DNA from: Candidatus Magasanikiibacteriota bacterium
GTDB taxonomy: Bacteria > Patescibacteriota > Patescibacteriia > Magasanikbacterales > GWA2-37-8
Direction of reading: 5' to 3'
Assembly: GCA_903853785.1 (NCBI GenBank)
Contig: CAINUM010000062.1
Span: 1 to 8,064, forward strand
DNA length: 8,064 nt
The position numbers and the translations under genes were made by a program. Below are positions 1-6,431 of this stretch, piece by piece; the stretch's first letter is position 1, and each line of letters opens with the position of its first letter. The notes under the pieces were generated by a model. The model saw only the letters and a list, made by a program, of their open reading frames with translations, was not told where the DNA came from and searched no databases.

Positions 1-870
1 CCAAATTATGCTCGTTATCTAGGATTGGATGTGGGAGAAGTTTATAAAGTTATGTTAGATGATTGGAATTTTCGTTATCTACGGTTGACCGCGCGTTGGG
101 ATGAAGTGGAATCAGAGGCGGGCAAATATAATTTTACAGAATTGGATTATTTAATGAATGAAGCTGCCAAACGAAATGCCAAGGTGGTATTAGTCGCTGG
201 CCAAAAAACCCCGCGTTGGCCAGAATGTAATGTTCCAGACTGGACTGTGGGTATGTCTGACGACCAATATTTTTCTGCATTAAATAACTATTTAAAAATA
301 GTTGCTGAACATTATAAAAATAATTCAGCACTTGAAACTTGGCAGGTTGAAAATGAGCCATTTTTATCATTTGGAAAAAAATGTAGAACGCTTGATTCGA
401 AAAAATTGCAAACAGAAATACAGACAGTAAAAAAAATTGATCCGCAACATTTAGTAATGATAACTGACAGCGGTGAATTAAGTTTGTGGAATAAAACTGC
501 CAAGGCTGGGGATATATTTGGAAGCACTGCTTATCGGGTGGTGTGGAACAAAAGAGGTGGCTATTTTAATTATGATTGGTTGCCAGCTGCTTATTATCGC
601 TTACACACAATGTTGTATGGTTTAGATTTAAAAAATGTTTACATCTCTGAGTTGCAAGTAGAACCATGGATGCCAAATTTTGCAATTTCACCAAGTAATA
701 TTGATGAACAAATGAAATCAATGAATCTGGATCGAGTAAAAAAACAGTTAAATTTTGCCAAACAAACCGGGTTTAGTCGGTCTTATTTATGGGGAGCGGA
801 GTGGTGGTATTGGCTTAAACTTCATGGATCTAGTGGTATAGCAAATTACATAAAAAATTTACCAAAATAG
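1..870 (+). CDS. Clan GH-A-like glycoside hydrolase, 5' end cut off by the window
   Basis: The frame is open from base 1 to the TAG at 868-870, giving 289 visible residues; the N-terminus lies outside the window. The product looks like the C-terminal part of a (beta/alpha)8 glycosidase. The segment LRLTARWDEVE followed by GKYNF is typical of the early strands of GH5/GH39/GH42-like enzymes. An NEP motif at codons 118-120 supplies a likely acid/base Glu119. ISELQVEPW carries a likely nucleophile Glu217, 98 residues later, which fits the usual strand-4/strand-7 pair. A Trp-rich end (WGAEWWYW) resembles strand 8. Known for clan GH-A: retaining hydrolysis of glycosidic bonds. The exact family and substrate cannot be assigned here. 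Whether it is secreted is unknown because any signal peptide would be upstream. The codon use is AT-rich like most of the window. The next gene is a tRNA with its own promoter. Confidence 0.72.
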   Translation, partial: PNYARYLGLDVGEVYKVMLDDWNFRYLRLTARWDEVESEAGKYNFTELDYLMNEAAKRNAKVVLVAGQKTPRWPECNVPDWTVGMSDDQYFSALNNYLKIVAEHYKNNSALETWQVENEPFLSFGKKCRTLDSKKLQTEIQTVKKIDPQHLVMITDSGELSLWNKTAKAGDIFGSTAYRVVWNKRGGYFNYDWLPAAYYRLHTMLYGLDLKNVYISELQVEPWMPNFAISPSNIDEQMKSMNLDRVKKQLNFAKQTGFSRSYLWGAEWWYWLKLHGSSGIANYIKNLPK

Positions 871-877
871 TTTTGGT
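861..877 (+). repeat. Short hairpin with the stop codon in its loop
   Basis: ACCAAAA (861-867) and TTTTGGT (871-877) are perfect complements, and the three loop bases are exactly the TAG stop of the glycoside hydrolase gene. The stem is weak and AT-rich and no T-run follows, so it is not a convincing intrinsic terminator. It may be chance or a minor mRNA 3' structure. Confidence 0.4.
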
Positions 878-888
878 GGATTGACCCA

Positions 889-917
889 TTGACTAAAATA
901 ATATTTTTAGGTATATT
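889..917 (+). promoter_or_regulatory. Sigma-70-type promoter of the tRNA-Val gene
   Basis: The -35 box TTGACT (889-894) is followed by a 17-base spacer and the -10 box TATATT (912-917). Transcription would begin near 924, about eight bases before the mature tRNA at 932. An overlapping TTGACC at 881-886 is too far from this -10 to be its partner. Confidence 0.65.
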
Positions 918-931
918 ATGCCTATTAATAA

Positions 932-1005
932 GGGCAGCTAGCTCAGTTGGTTAGAGCACCTCGTTTACACCGAGGGGGTCAGAGGTTCGAATCCTCTGCT
1001 GCCCA
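932..1005 (+). tRNA. tRNA-Val (anticodon UAC)
   Basis: A complete cloverleaf can be folded by eye. The acceptor stem is GGGCAGC (932-938) with GCTGCCC (998-1004), and the discriminator is A1005. The D arm starts GCTC at 941. The anticodon stem is CCTCG/CGAGG (959-963 and 971-975) around the loop TTTACAC. The T arm is AGAGG-TTCGAAT-CCTCT. The anticodon is TAC at 966-968, which decodes valine GUA and other GUN codons. The bases after the discriminator are CAT, so the CCA end is not encoded and must be added by tRNA nucleotidyltransferase. The gene stands alone between its own promoter and terminator. Confidence 0.96.
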
Positions 1006-1022
1006 CATTTAAAAATATTTTT

Positions 1023-1048
1023 ACAGAGCCTAGGCTCTGTTTTTTTTA
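1023..1048 (+). terminator. Intrinsic terminator after tRNA-Val
   Basis: ACAGAGCC (1023-1030) pairs with GGCTCTGT (1033-1040); in practice this is a stem of about six to seven pairs closing a CTAG tetraloop. A run of nine T residues (1040-1048) follows. It lies 17 bases after the end of the tRNA. Confidence 0.88.
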
Positions 1049-1055
1049 TAATTTC

Positions 1056-1083
1056 TTGACCTATTTTTTTAAACTGTTATTAT
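1056..1083 (+). promoter_or_regulatory. Extended -10 promoter of the purine nucleoside phosphorylase gene
   Basis: The -35 box TTGACC (1056-1061), a 16-base spacer and the -10 box TATTAT (1078-1083) are present. A TG at 1075-1076 gives the extended -10 form TGnTATTAT. The expected start is near 1090, leaving a leader of about 43 bases that contains the Shine-Dalgarno sequence. This also argues against a start codon at the ATG at 1082, which lies inside the -10 box. Confidence 0.68.
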
Positions 1084-1121
1084 GACAGTGGTTCCCATCT
1101 TCTTGCCGTTTTGGCGAATAC

Positions 1122-1128
1122 AAGGAGG
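1122..1128 (+). promoter_or_regulatory. Strong Shine-Dalgarno site for the PNP gene
   Basis: AAGGAGG ends four bases before the ATG at 1133 and fixes that codon as the start. Alternatives at 1082 (inside the promoter) and 1142 (13 bases from the site) are less likely. It is the only strong ribosome-binding site in front of a gene in this window. Confidence 0.82.
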
Positions 1129-1132
1129 GACC

Positions 1133-1966
1133 ATGTACAATATGAATTTGCCGCTGGTGAAACTGGTAGCTGCCAAGATTTTGGCGTGGCTCGGGGGAGA
1201 CACGGCTGACCTTGGAACTGTCCTCGGCTCTGGGCTGGGTGGTTATGGTGCTGATGTGCCTGGTGCTCGTGAGATCAGTTACGCCGAACTCGGTTTGCCT
1301 GCTTGTGCAGCATTCGGCCATGCTGGTCAACTTCGCTACTTCAAGACCAACGGTCACGGTATCTTGGTTCTGGACGGTCGCGTTCATTGCTACGAAGGGC
1401 ACTCCTTTCAAACGGTGGTGCTCGCCGTTCGTGCGCTCGTTTTGGCGGGGGTGAAAAACTTCATTGTCACTTGTGCTAGCGGTGGTGTCAACCGCGAGTA
1501 CAAGCCCGGTGATCTGGTGCTCATTTCTGACCATCTGAACCTGATGGGTGGTTCTCCGTTGGTTGGACACAACCACAAGACGGGTAGCGGACCGCGTTTT
1601 CCTGATATGACGGATGCCTACGACCGTCAACTGCGTCAGGTCGCGATGGCCTCTGCCAAGTCTCTGGGTATGAACCTGCAGTGGGGCGTTTACGCCGCTA
1701 TGCTTGGCCCGTGCTACGAGACCCCGGCGGAAGTCAACATGCAGCGCGTTCTTGGCGCTGACATGTGCGGCATGTCCACCGTTCCCGAGGTGATCGCCAT
1801 TCGACATCTTGGGGGCAAAGTCCTCGGCATTTCTTGCGTGGCCAATCATGCTGCCGGTGTGGCTGACACGCCCTTGTCGCACCACGAAGTGGTGGCCGCC
1901 TGTACTGCCGCCGCTCCGCGTCTCCGTGCGCTCCTTTCCAAAATCATCTACAATTTGCCGTCCTAG
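1133..1966 (+). CDS. punA: Purine nucleoside phosphorylase, trimeric (PNP/MTAP) family
   Basis: This 277-residue protein matches the usual length of trimeric PNPs, which split inosine or guanosine with phosphate into the base and ribose 1-phosphate (purine salvage, cytoplasm). Visible family signatures are the phosphate loop GSGLGG (32-37), RVHCYEGH with Arg83 and His85, GPCYETPAEV with Glu196, MSTVPEVI, and Asn238 in SCVANHAAG. These correspond by spacing to human Ser33, Arg84, His86, Glu201 and Asn243. DHLNLMGGSPL and the Glu/Asn pair favour PNP over methylthioadenosine phosphorylase. One oddity is VTCASGG (from 112), where the family usually has VTNAAGG. The gene has its own promoter and terminator. 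Hand counts of two 60-base lines give 32 and 38 G+C, against 24-25 in glycoside hydrolase and metK lines. This base composition and the strong Shine-Dalgarno site suggest horizontal acquisition (inference). The symbol punA is assigned by family only. Confidence 0.93.
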   Translation: MYNMNLPLVKLVAAKILAWLGGDTADLGTVLGSGLGGYGADVPGAREISYAELGLPACAAFGHAGQLRYFKTNGHGILVLDGRVHCYEGHSFQTVVLAVRALVLAGVKNFIVTCASGGVNREYKPGDLVLISDHLNLMGGSPLVGHNHKTGSGPRFPDMTDAYDRQLRQVAMASAKSLGMNLQWGVYAAMLGPCYETPAEVNMQRVLGADMCGMSTVPEVIAIRHLGGKVLGISCVANHAAGVADTPLSHHEVVAACTAAAPRLRALLSKIIYNLPS

Positions 1967-1981
1967 CGGGTAGGTCGGTCT

Positions 1982-2041
1982 CAAAACCTTCCTACTCCTT
2001 GAAAATTTTATTTTTTTAGAATTTTCAAGGAGAAGGTTTTG
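1982..2041 (+). repeat. 60-base imperfect inverted repeat (hairpin) after PNP
   Basis: The left arm (1982-2009) and right arm (2018-2041) pair as CAAAACCTTC with GAAGGTTTTG, then TCCTTGAAAATT with AATTTTCAAGGA. One four-base bulge (about 1991-1995) interrupts the left arm, and a T-rich loop of about eight bases closes the stem. That makes at least 22 base pairs. No T-run follows the right arm, so it is not a standard terminator; the real one starts at 2048. It may protect the 3' end of the transcript, or be the remnant of a small mobile element or of a transferred segment. The right arm contains AAGGAG and the left arm its complement. Confidence 0.8.
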
Positions 2042-2047
2042 AAAAAT

Positions 2048-2080
2048 AAAAACACTTTGTTTAATTACAGGGTGTTTTTT
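2048..2080 (+). terminator. Intrinsic terminator of the PNP gene
   Basis: AAAAACACTTTGT (2048-2060) pairs with ACAGGGTGTTTTT (2067-2079), including two G-T wobbles, around the loop TTAATT. A T-run follows through 2080. The A-rich left flank could give a T-run on the other strand, so it could work in both directions. Confidence 0.82.
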
Positions 2081-2094
2081 ATTTATGTTTTTTA

Positions 2095-2103
2095 TGGTAA
2101 AAT
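2095..2103 (+). promoter_or_regulatory. Possible extended -10 element upstream of the permease
   Basis: TGgTAAAAT (2095-2103) fits an extended -10 element. The expected -35 position falls in the T-run of the preceding terminator and has no good match. Transcription would begin near 2110, giving a leader of about 19 bases without a Shine-Dalgarno sequence. Confidence 0.45.
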
Positions 2104-2128
2104 AAAATCACTTTAAAAATAATTTTTT

Positions 2129-3307
2129 ATGCTCAAAGAAGAACCGGCCGTCGTGCTGTATCAAGGTGTTTATAAAAAAACTGTAGGCATCAGTAGTGCT
2201 GTCTTTATGATTACCGGCATGACTATTGGTGCTGGTATTTTGGGTATTCCATATGTAGTCGCTCAAGTTGGAATTTGGATTGGACTAGCATATATTTTGG
2301 CATTAGGAATAGTAATGTTATTTTTGAATTTAATGATTGGTGAAATTACAGTTCGTACCAAAGAAAGTTTTCAATTACCTGGGCTGGTTGGAAAATATCT
2401 TGGAGGGTGGGCCAAAGTTTTGATGTCGATTATTATAATATCGAGTGGTTTAGGAACTTTATTGGCCTATTTAGTAGGTGAGGGTGAATCATTATCTGGA
2501 ATTTTTGGTGGTGATCCAGCTTGGTGGACAATAATATTTTGGACAGTTGGTAGTGTGTTGGTGTGGCGAGGATTGCAAACGGTAAAAGTATTTGAGAAAA
2601 TTTTAAGTATTTTAGTAATTGGAATTATTTTAGGTTTATCTTTTGCATTTTTACCTCATATACAAGTAGTGAATTTTAGTTATCTAAATTGGGGAAAATT
2701 TTTCTTGCCATATGGTGTAATTTTATTTGCTTTGCACGCCTCACCTTCGATCGCTGAAGCACACGCGTTGTTACCGGACAGCCAACGTCATTTTAGAAAA
2801 GCTTTGATTTTTGGCACACTGATCCCTGTATTTGTTTATATTATTTTTGCTTTGGCGGTGGTGGGAGTGATGGGCAAAGAAACAACCGAAATTGCCACCC
2901 TGGGTTTAGGTAATCGGTTTGGTTCATGGGTTAGAATTTTTGCCAACATTTTTGCTGTTTTTGCGATGGGAACTGGTTTTATGGGGTTGGGGATTGCCCT
3001 AAAACAAAGTATGGTCTGGGACTGGAAAGTATCTCCATTTTTAGCAACTTTTTTAGTAATTTTGTTTCCGTTGGGCTTTTTTATGGCTGGTTGGCGCAAT
3101 TTTGTGGATATTTTAGGGGTGGTGGGTGGCTTATTTCTTGGAATTGAAGCTATTCTAATGACTTTGGTATATTGGAAAGCCAAGAAAACCGGTGATTTAC
3201 CGGCTGATCGTTATAGCCTACCTTTGGCGAGGTTATTAACTGTGTTAGTATTTGCAGTATTTACAATCGCTACGGTTGTCAGTATAATTAATCTTGTTAG
3301 TTTTTGA
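2129..3307 (+). CDS. Aromatic amino acid permease-like transporter (HAAAP/AAAP type, APC superfamily)
   Basis: This 392-residue, very hydrophobic protein has about eleven predicted membrane helices (roughly 22-44, 48-70, 97-117, 131-147, 155-176, 189-207, 226-247, 266-293, 302-321, 326-348 and 367-390). The first helix carries GMTIGAGILGIPY (30-42), the unwound substrate-binding glycine motif of the tryptophan/tyrosine permease family (Pfam Trp_Tyr_perm) and of the eukaryotic AAAP transporters. The length fits that family. Known role: ion-coupled uptake of amino acids across the inner membrane. The substrate here cannot be read from the sequence; tyrosine or tryptophan is the family default. 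The ATG at 2129 has no Shine-Dalgarno sequence. metK follows after 77 bases with no clear terminator between them, so co-transcription is possible. If so, methionine or another amino acid feeding metK becomes a candidate substrate (inference). Confidence 0.82.
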   Translation: MLKEEPAVVLYQGVYKKTVGISSAVFMITGMTIGAGILGIPYVVAQVGIWIGLAYILALGIVMLFLNLMIGEITVRTKESFQLPGLVGKYLGGWAKVLMSIIIISSGLGTLLAYLVGEGESLSGIFGGDPAWWTIIFWTVGSVLVWRGLQTVKVFEKILSILVIGIILGLSFAFLPHIQVVNFSYLNWGKFFLPYGVILFALHASPSIAEAHALLPDSQRHFRKALIFGTLIPVFVYIIFALAVVGVMGKETTEIATLGLGNRFGSWVRIFANIFAVFAMGTGFMGLGIALKQSMVWDWKVSPFLATFLVILFPLGFFMAGWRNFVDILGVVGGLFLGIEAILMTLVYWKAKKTGDLPADRYSLPLARLLTVLVFAVFTIATVVSIINLVSF

Positions 3308-3384
3308 CGGTGTTTGTTGTTGATATGTGTATGGTCGGTTACTTACCAACAACTTCCTTCTGTCGTTAATTTTTTATATAAATT
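3308..3384 (+). promoter_or_regulatory. Permease-metK intergenic region with a small hairpin
   Basis: GTTGTTG (3316-3322) pairs perfectly with CAACAAC (3347-3353), enclosing a 24-base loop in which GGT (3337-3339) can pair with ACC (3345-3347), although C3347 is used in both pairings. No T-run follows directly. A TTGACG (3304-3309) overlaps the permease stop but has no well-spaced -10. TATATA at 3375-3380 lies too close to the ATG to give a leader. I do not recognise a known SAM riboswitch. The stretch before the metK ATG has no Shine-Dalgarno sequence. Confidence 0.35.
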
Positions 3385-4536
3385 ATGTCAAATAATTTTG
3401 TTTTTACGTCCGAATCTGTTACCGAAGGTCATCCAGATAAAATTTGTGATCAGATTTCCGATGCAGTTTTAGATAAGTTAATTGGTCAAGATCCAAAATC
3501 TCGCGTGGCTGTAGAATGTTTTACAACTACCGGCTTGGTGATTGTTGGCGGTGAAGTTACTACTAATGGTTACGCCGATGTTCAACAAATTGTACGCAAA
3601 GTTTTGACTGATATTGGATATACAGATCCAGCTTATGGAATCGATGGCGAACATGCTGGTGTGTTGGTTTCTATTCATGAACAATCTCCCGACATCGCTC
3701 AAGGTGTGGATCAAAAAGCAGTCGAAGAACAAGGCGCTGGGGATCAAGGTTTGATGTTTGGTTACGCCTGTAACGAAACTGAAGAGTTGATGCCGTTGCC
3801 AATTTCTTTAGCTCACAAATTAGCCAAAAAATTGGCTGAAGTACGTAAAAGTGGAGAAATTCCATATTTGCGTCCAGATGGTAAGTCTCAAGTTGCTGTG
3901 GAATATGTTGATGGTAAACCAACTCGTTTACAAAACGTGGTAATTTCCGCCCAACATCATGATAGTGCTACCAACGAGCAAATTCGCGCTGATATTGCCG
4001 CCAAGGTGATAAAACCAGTTTGCGAAAAATACATGGATGACAAAACAGATTTGTTTATCAATATGACTGGTCGTTTTGTGATCGGTGGTCCACAAGGGGA
4101 CACCGGTTTGACTGGTCGTAAAATCATCGTCGATACCTATGGTGGTATGGGACGTCATGGTGGTGGTTGTTTCTCTGGAAAGGATCCAAGTAAAGTAGAT
4201 CGTTCCGGTGCTTATATGGCCCGCTACGTGGCCAAGAACATCGTTGCAGCAGGTTTGGCTGAAAGATGTGAAGTACAAGTTGCATATGTGATTGGACGCG
4301 CTGAGCCAACTAGTATTCGTGTAGATAGTTTTAATACTGGTAAAGTTGCTGATGATAAATTGGAAGAAGCAGTAAAAACAGTATTTGATTTCCGTCCAGG
4401 AAAGATTATTGAGAAGCTTGATTTGCTTAAACCGATTTATCGCGCTACCGCTGCTTATGGACACTTTGGCCATGCTGAATTTCCATGGGAAAAAACAGAT
4501 AAGGTTGCGGATTTAAAAAATGCAGCTGGGGTATAA
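3385..4536 (+). CDS. metK: S-adenosylmethionine synthetase (methionine adenosyltransferase)
   Basis: This 383-residue cytoplasmic enzyme is full length for the family. It makes S-adenosylmethionine, phosphate and diphosphate from methionine and ATP. Hallmarks are ESVTEGHPDK at 10-19 (His16 is the catalytic histidine of the family), the ATP-binding loop GAGDQGLMFGYA starting at 117, and GGGCFSGKDPSKVDRS starting at 259 (phosphate-binding P-loop). Position 262 is Cys where most bacterial enzymes have Ala, a mild variation. All three domains of the fold are covered, and the family end HFGH...FPWE is present near 365-373. The start at 3385 directly precedes the conserved N-terminus; there is no Shine-Dalgarno sequence. 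The permease lies 77 bases upstream on the same strand. The transcript ends at the terminator at 4557-4590. Confidence 0.97.
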   Translation: MSNNFVFTSESVTEGHPDKICDQISDAVLDKLIGQDPKSRVAVECFTTTGLVIVGGEVTTNGYADVQQIVRKVLTDIGYTDPAYGIDGEHAGVLVSIHEQSPDIAQGVDQKAVEEQGAGDQGLMFGYACNETEELMPLPISLAHKLAKKLAEVRKSGEIPYLRPDGKSQVAVEYVDGKPTRLQNVVISAQHHDSATNEQIRADIAAKVIKPVCEKYMDDKTDLFINMTGRFVIGGPQGDTGLTGRKIIVDTYGGMGRHGGGCFSGKDPSKVDRSGAYMARYVAKNIVAAGLAERCEVQVAYVIGRAEPTSIRVDSFNTGKVADDKLEEAVKTVFDFRPGKIIEKLDLLKPIYRATAAYGHFGHAEFPWEKTDKVADLKNAAGV

Positions 4537-4556
4537 TTATAATATAAAATAAGGAT

Positions 4557-4590
4557 AAAAAAACACCACAAACATAGTGGTGTTTTTTTT
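4557..4590. terminator. Bidirectional intrinsic terminator between metK and the surface-protein gene
   Basis: ACACCAC (4563-4569) pairs with GTGGTGT (4577-4583) around a seven-base loop. The stem is flanked by A7 on the left and T8 on the right, so either strand gives a stem followed by a T-run. It serves metK on the + strand and the gene ending at 4601 on the - strand. Confidence 0.9.
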
Positions 4591-4600
4591 GATTATATTT

Positions 4601-6352
4601 TTATTGAACTAGGTTTCCTTTTTTACTTCCAGAATCTATGTTTGGTAAAATATTATTTAGAGATGATTTATTTAAGTTAAATATTTTACCAGTATTTTTA
4701 TCATTAGCGGAAAATTTAATTTCGTTAATCAAATTTATATTTTTTCCAATTTGTTCAGGGGTTGGGGTGATTGCTACTTCGAAATATAATCCAGTTTGAC
4801 TGTTGGCAGGAAGTTCGCGGAAATTCCAATTTACGGTTCGAGTGGATTCGTTGAATGTTACGGCAGGACCAATTGAAACACTTTGTTTGCCGGTAAAATT
4901 TACACCATTTGCTAAAACAGTTGAAAAAATTGCATCACGAACTGGATTGGTAGTGTTATCTATGTGGACAAAAATCCAATATTTAGTAGTCTCACCAATT
5001 TGAGGTGGTAGCGGTCCGCGACCCAATTGGTCTCCTTCGTTTGAATAGTATCTGGCTTCGGCAGACAGGCTAAGTTCGGTAGCCAAGCGGACTTTAGCCG
5101 ATTCTCCAGGGGAAGAAAATTGCTGCCCCGGAAGGTCTTTTAATTCGGCGATAAACGATGGTTTGATTTCTAATTCGGTATTTTCTAAAGCACCAACATT
5201 AAAAGTTGGAAGTAAATAAATTTTAAAATCAAACTGGTCGTTAGCAAGATGTTTTCCGTTGGCTAATGCAGTTCGTTCTTTGGCGCTAATCACCAAATCA
5301 TTGCCGTCAATTTTAAAACCGTTTTCTTGGGCTGTAGTTTTTAAATCTACCACACCAGGAGTAAAGGCAATGCGCAAAAAGGAATTTTGTAGTTCATTTT
5401 GTCCGTTATTTTGCCAATCAATACTAGCGTCCAGAACTTGTCCTGGTTGCGTAAATGTTAGATTATTTTTTATTTTGATCGACAGGTCGACTTCATGGGA
5501 AAAAGTTTTTATTGCTGCTTGGTCACTTAATATATTTAATGTTTGATTGTTTATATTTGCACTTACCAAAACTTTGAGATAGTATTTTCCAATTTTGGCA
5601 GGCATTATTATTTGACCGGTAATTAATTTCTCTCCCGCTTTATCTAAAGTAATATTTTGTAAATCAGACTCGTTGAGTCCAATAATTTTTCCAGGAAAAT
5701 TAAAATTGAAATTTAAACCTTCTAATTTAGAGTCAGATGTGTTAATAAGTTTAAAAGCAAATGGCACTGGTGTATTGGCAAAAGAAGTGCTCGCCATTTC
5801 CAATGATTCCTTTAAGATACTATCAGAAAGATTGACTAAAAATATTCCCACTTTTTGTTCGCGATTATCGTCCTTTTCTGGCATGTATGATAATAATGCT
5901 GAGATTTGCTCGTCTTGTTTTGGTGGTGACCAAAGACGACCGTATATTTCAGCTTGCCCGCTAGCGCCTGGACGGATTTCATTCAGTTCAAAAGTAGAAT
6001 CAGCTTTGAAGACGTTGGTTGGTGTCAAGCTACGATCTACCACAAAACCAGCAGGTAAATGGAGAGCTAAGATAGGTTCACGTAGAAAGTATTTGCTTCG
6101 ATTTTTATAATCAACAGTCATTTTGACCAATTCACCACTTTTAATTCGATTTGACCCCAGAGATATTTTTAAATCAATTTGGTCGACTAGCCCTGGTTTC
6201 CAAAAAAAGAAAAACAAAGAAGCTCCTAGTAAAGCGACCGCTGTGGCTAGTAAGATCAGGTCGAAAACAAAGAGTTTTTTGGCATGGGCATAAATCCCAT
6301 GATATCGAAGGTGGTAGTGTCGATGAAAGATATTGTAGATTGATTTGAACAT
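4601..6352 (-). CDS. Single-pass membrane-anchored surface protein with tandem Ig-like (DUF11/CARDB-like) domains
   Basis: The protein has 583 residues. Residues 1-26 form a basic cytoplasmic tail with five histidines (10, 12, 14, 18, 23), followed by one strong membrane helix at about 27-51 (LFVFDLILL...FFFFW). The remaining roughly 530 residues are predicted to be outside the cell. They contain about four beta-sandwich-like repeats, roughly 57-150, 155-275, 285-415 and 430-545. Each starts with a pattern of the type 'sY.N.s...l.n..l.l.lP.gf' seen in DUF11/CARDB modules. The last repeat holds GRGPLPP (Gly446 to Pro450 are its GPLPP end) followed by GETTKYWIFVHIDN, a pattern I associate with CPR surface proteins. 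No enzyme motif or sortase signal is visible. A structural or adhesive envelope role is likely but unproven. The start at 6352 fits a TTGCCA/TATAAT promoter just upstream, which leaves a leader of about 14 bases without a Shine-Dalgarno site. The last 30-35 residues are polar and low in complexity. Confidence 0.85.
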   Translation of the reverse strand: MFKSIYNIFHRHYHLRYHGIYAHAKKLFVFDLILLATAVALLGASLFFFFWKPGLVDQIDLKISLGSNRIKSGELVKMTVDYKNRSKYFLREPILALHLPAGFVVDRSLTPTNVFKADSTFELNEIRPGASGQAEIYGRLWSPPKQDEQISALLSYMPEKDDNREQKVGIFLVNLSDSILKESLEMASTSFANTPVPFAFKLINTSDSKLEGLNFNFNFPGKIIGLNESDLQNITLDKAGEKLITGQIIMPAKIGKYYLKVLVSANINNQTLNILSDQAAIKTFSHEVDLSIKIKNNLTFTQPGQVLDASIDWQNNGQNELQNSFLRIAFTPGVVDLKTTAQENGFKIDGNDLVISAKERTALANGKHLANDQFDFKIYLLPTFNVGALENTELEIKPSFIAELKDLPGQQFSSPGESAKVRLATELSLSAEARYYSNEGDQLGRGPLPPQIGETTKYWIFVHIDNTTNPVRDAIFSTVLANGVNFTGKQSVSIGPAVTFNESTRTVNWNFRELPANSQTGLYFEVAITPTPEQIGKNINLINEIKFSANDKNTGKIFNLNKSSLNNILPNIDSGSKKGNLVQ

Positions 6353-6373
6353 AATAAATATTTATACCATTAT

Positions 6374-6402
6374 ATTATACGCTCAAACTACATATGTGGC
6401 AA
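6374..6402 (-). promoter_or_regulatory. Strong sigma-70-type promoter of the Ig-like surface-protein gene
   Basis: Read on the minus strand, TTGCCA (6402-6397), a 17-base spacer and a perfect TATAAT (6379-6374) are present. Transcription would begin near 6367, so the leader is about 14 bases and has no Shine-Dalgarno sequence. The -35 box begins just after the T-run of the upstream gene's terminator. Confidence 0.82.
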
Positions 6403-6403
6403 T

Positions 6404-6431
6404 AAAAAATCCCTCGAAATTATCGAGGGAT
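6404..6431 (-). terminator. Intrinsic terminator of the HTH gene, overlapping its stop codon
   Basis: On the minus strand, ATCCCTCGA (6431-6423) pairs with TCGAGGGAT (6417-6409), nine base pairs, followed by six T residues (6409-6404). The five-base loop (6422-6418) holds the TAA stop codon, and the last three sense codons lie in the stem. This separates the HTH transcript from the surface-protein gene. Confidence 0.88.

Noticed and set aside
1061..1984. Long open frame on the minus strand opposite the PNP gene
   Set aside because: It mirrors the PNP gene, its translation resembles no protein family, and it arises from the high G+C at third codon positions, which removes stop codons in other frames.
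3308..3384. Known SAM riboswitch upstream of metK
   Set aside because: The 77 bases are short and I could not match the conserved cores of SAM-I, SAM-II or the SMK box; only a simple stem is present.
3928..4473. Minus-strand open frame within metK
   Set aside because: It lies wholly opposite a highly conserved metK coding region and its translation is low in complexity and rich in Thr and Ile, as expected for a shadow frame.
5259..6110. Plus-strand open frames opposite the surface-protein gene
   Set aside because: They have no family features, promoters or start signals, and the minus-strand frame is continuous with a clear membrane helix and repeats.
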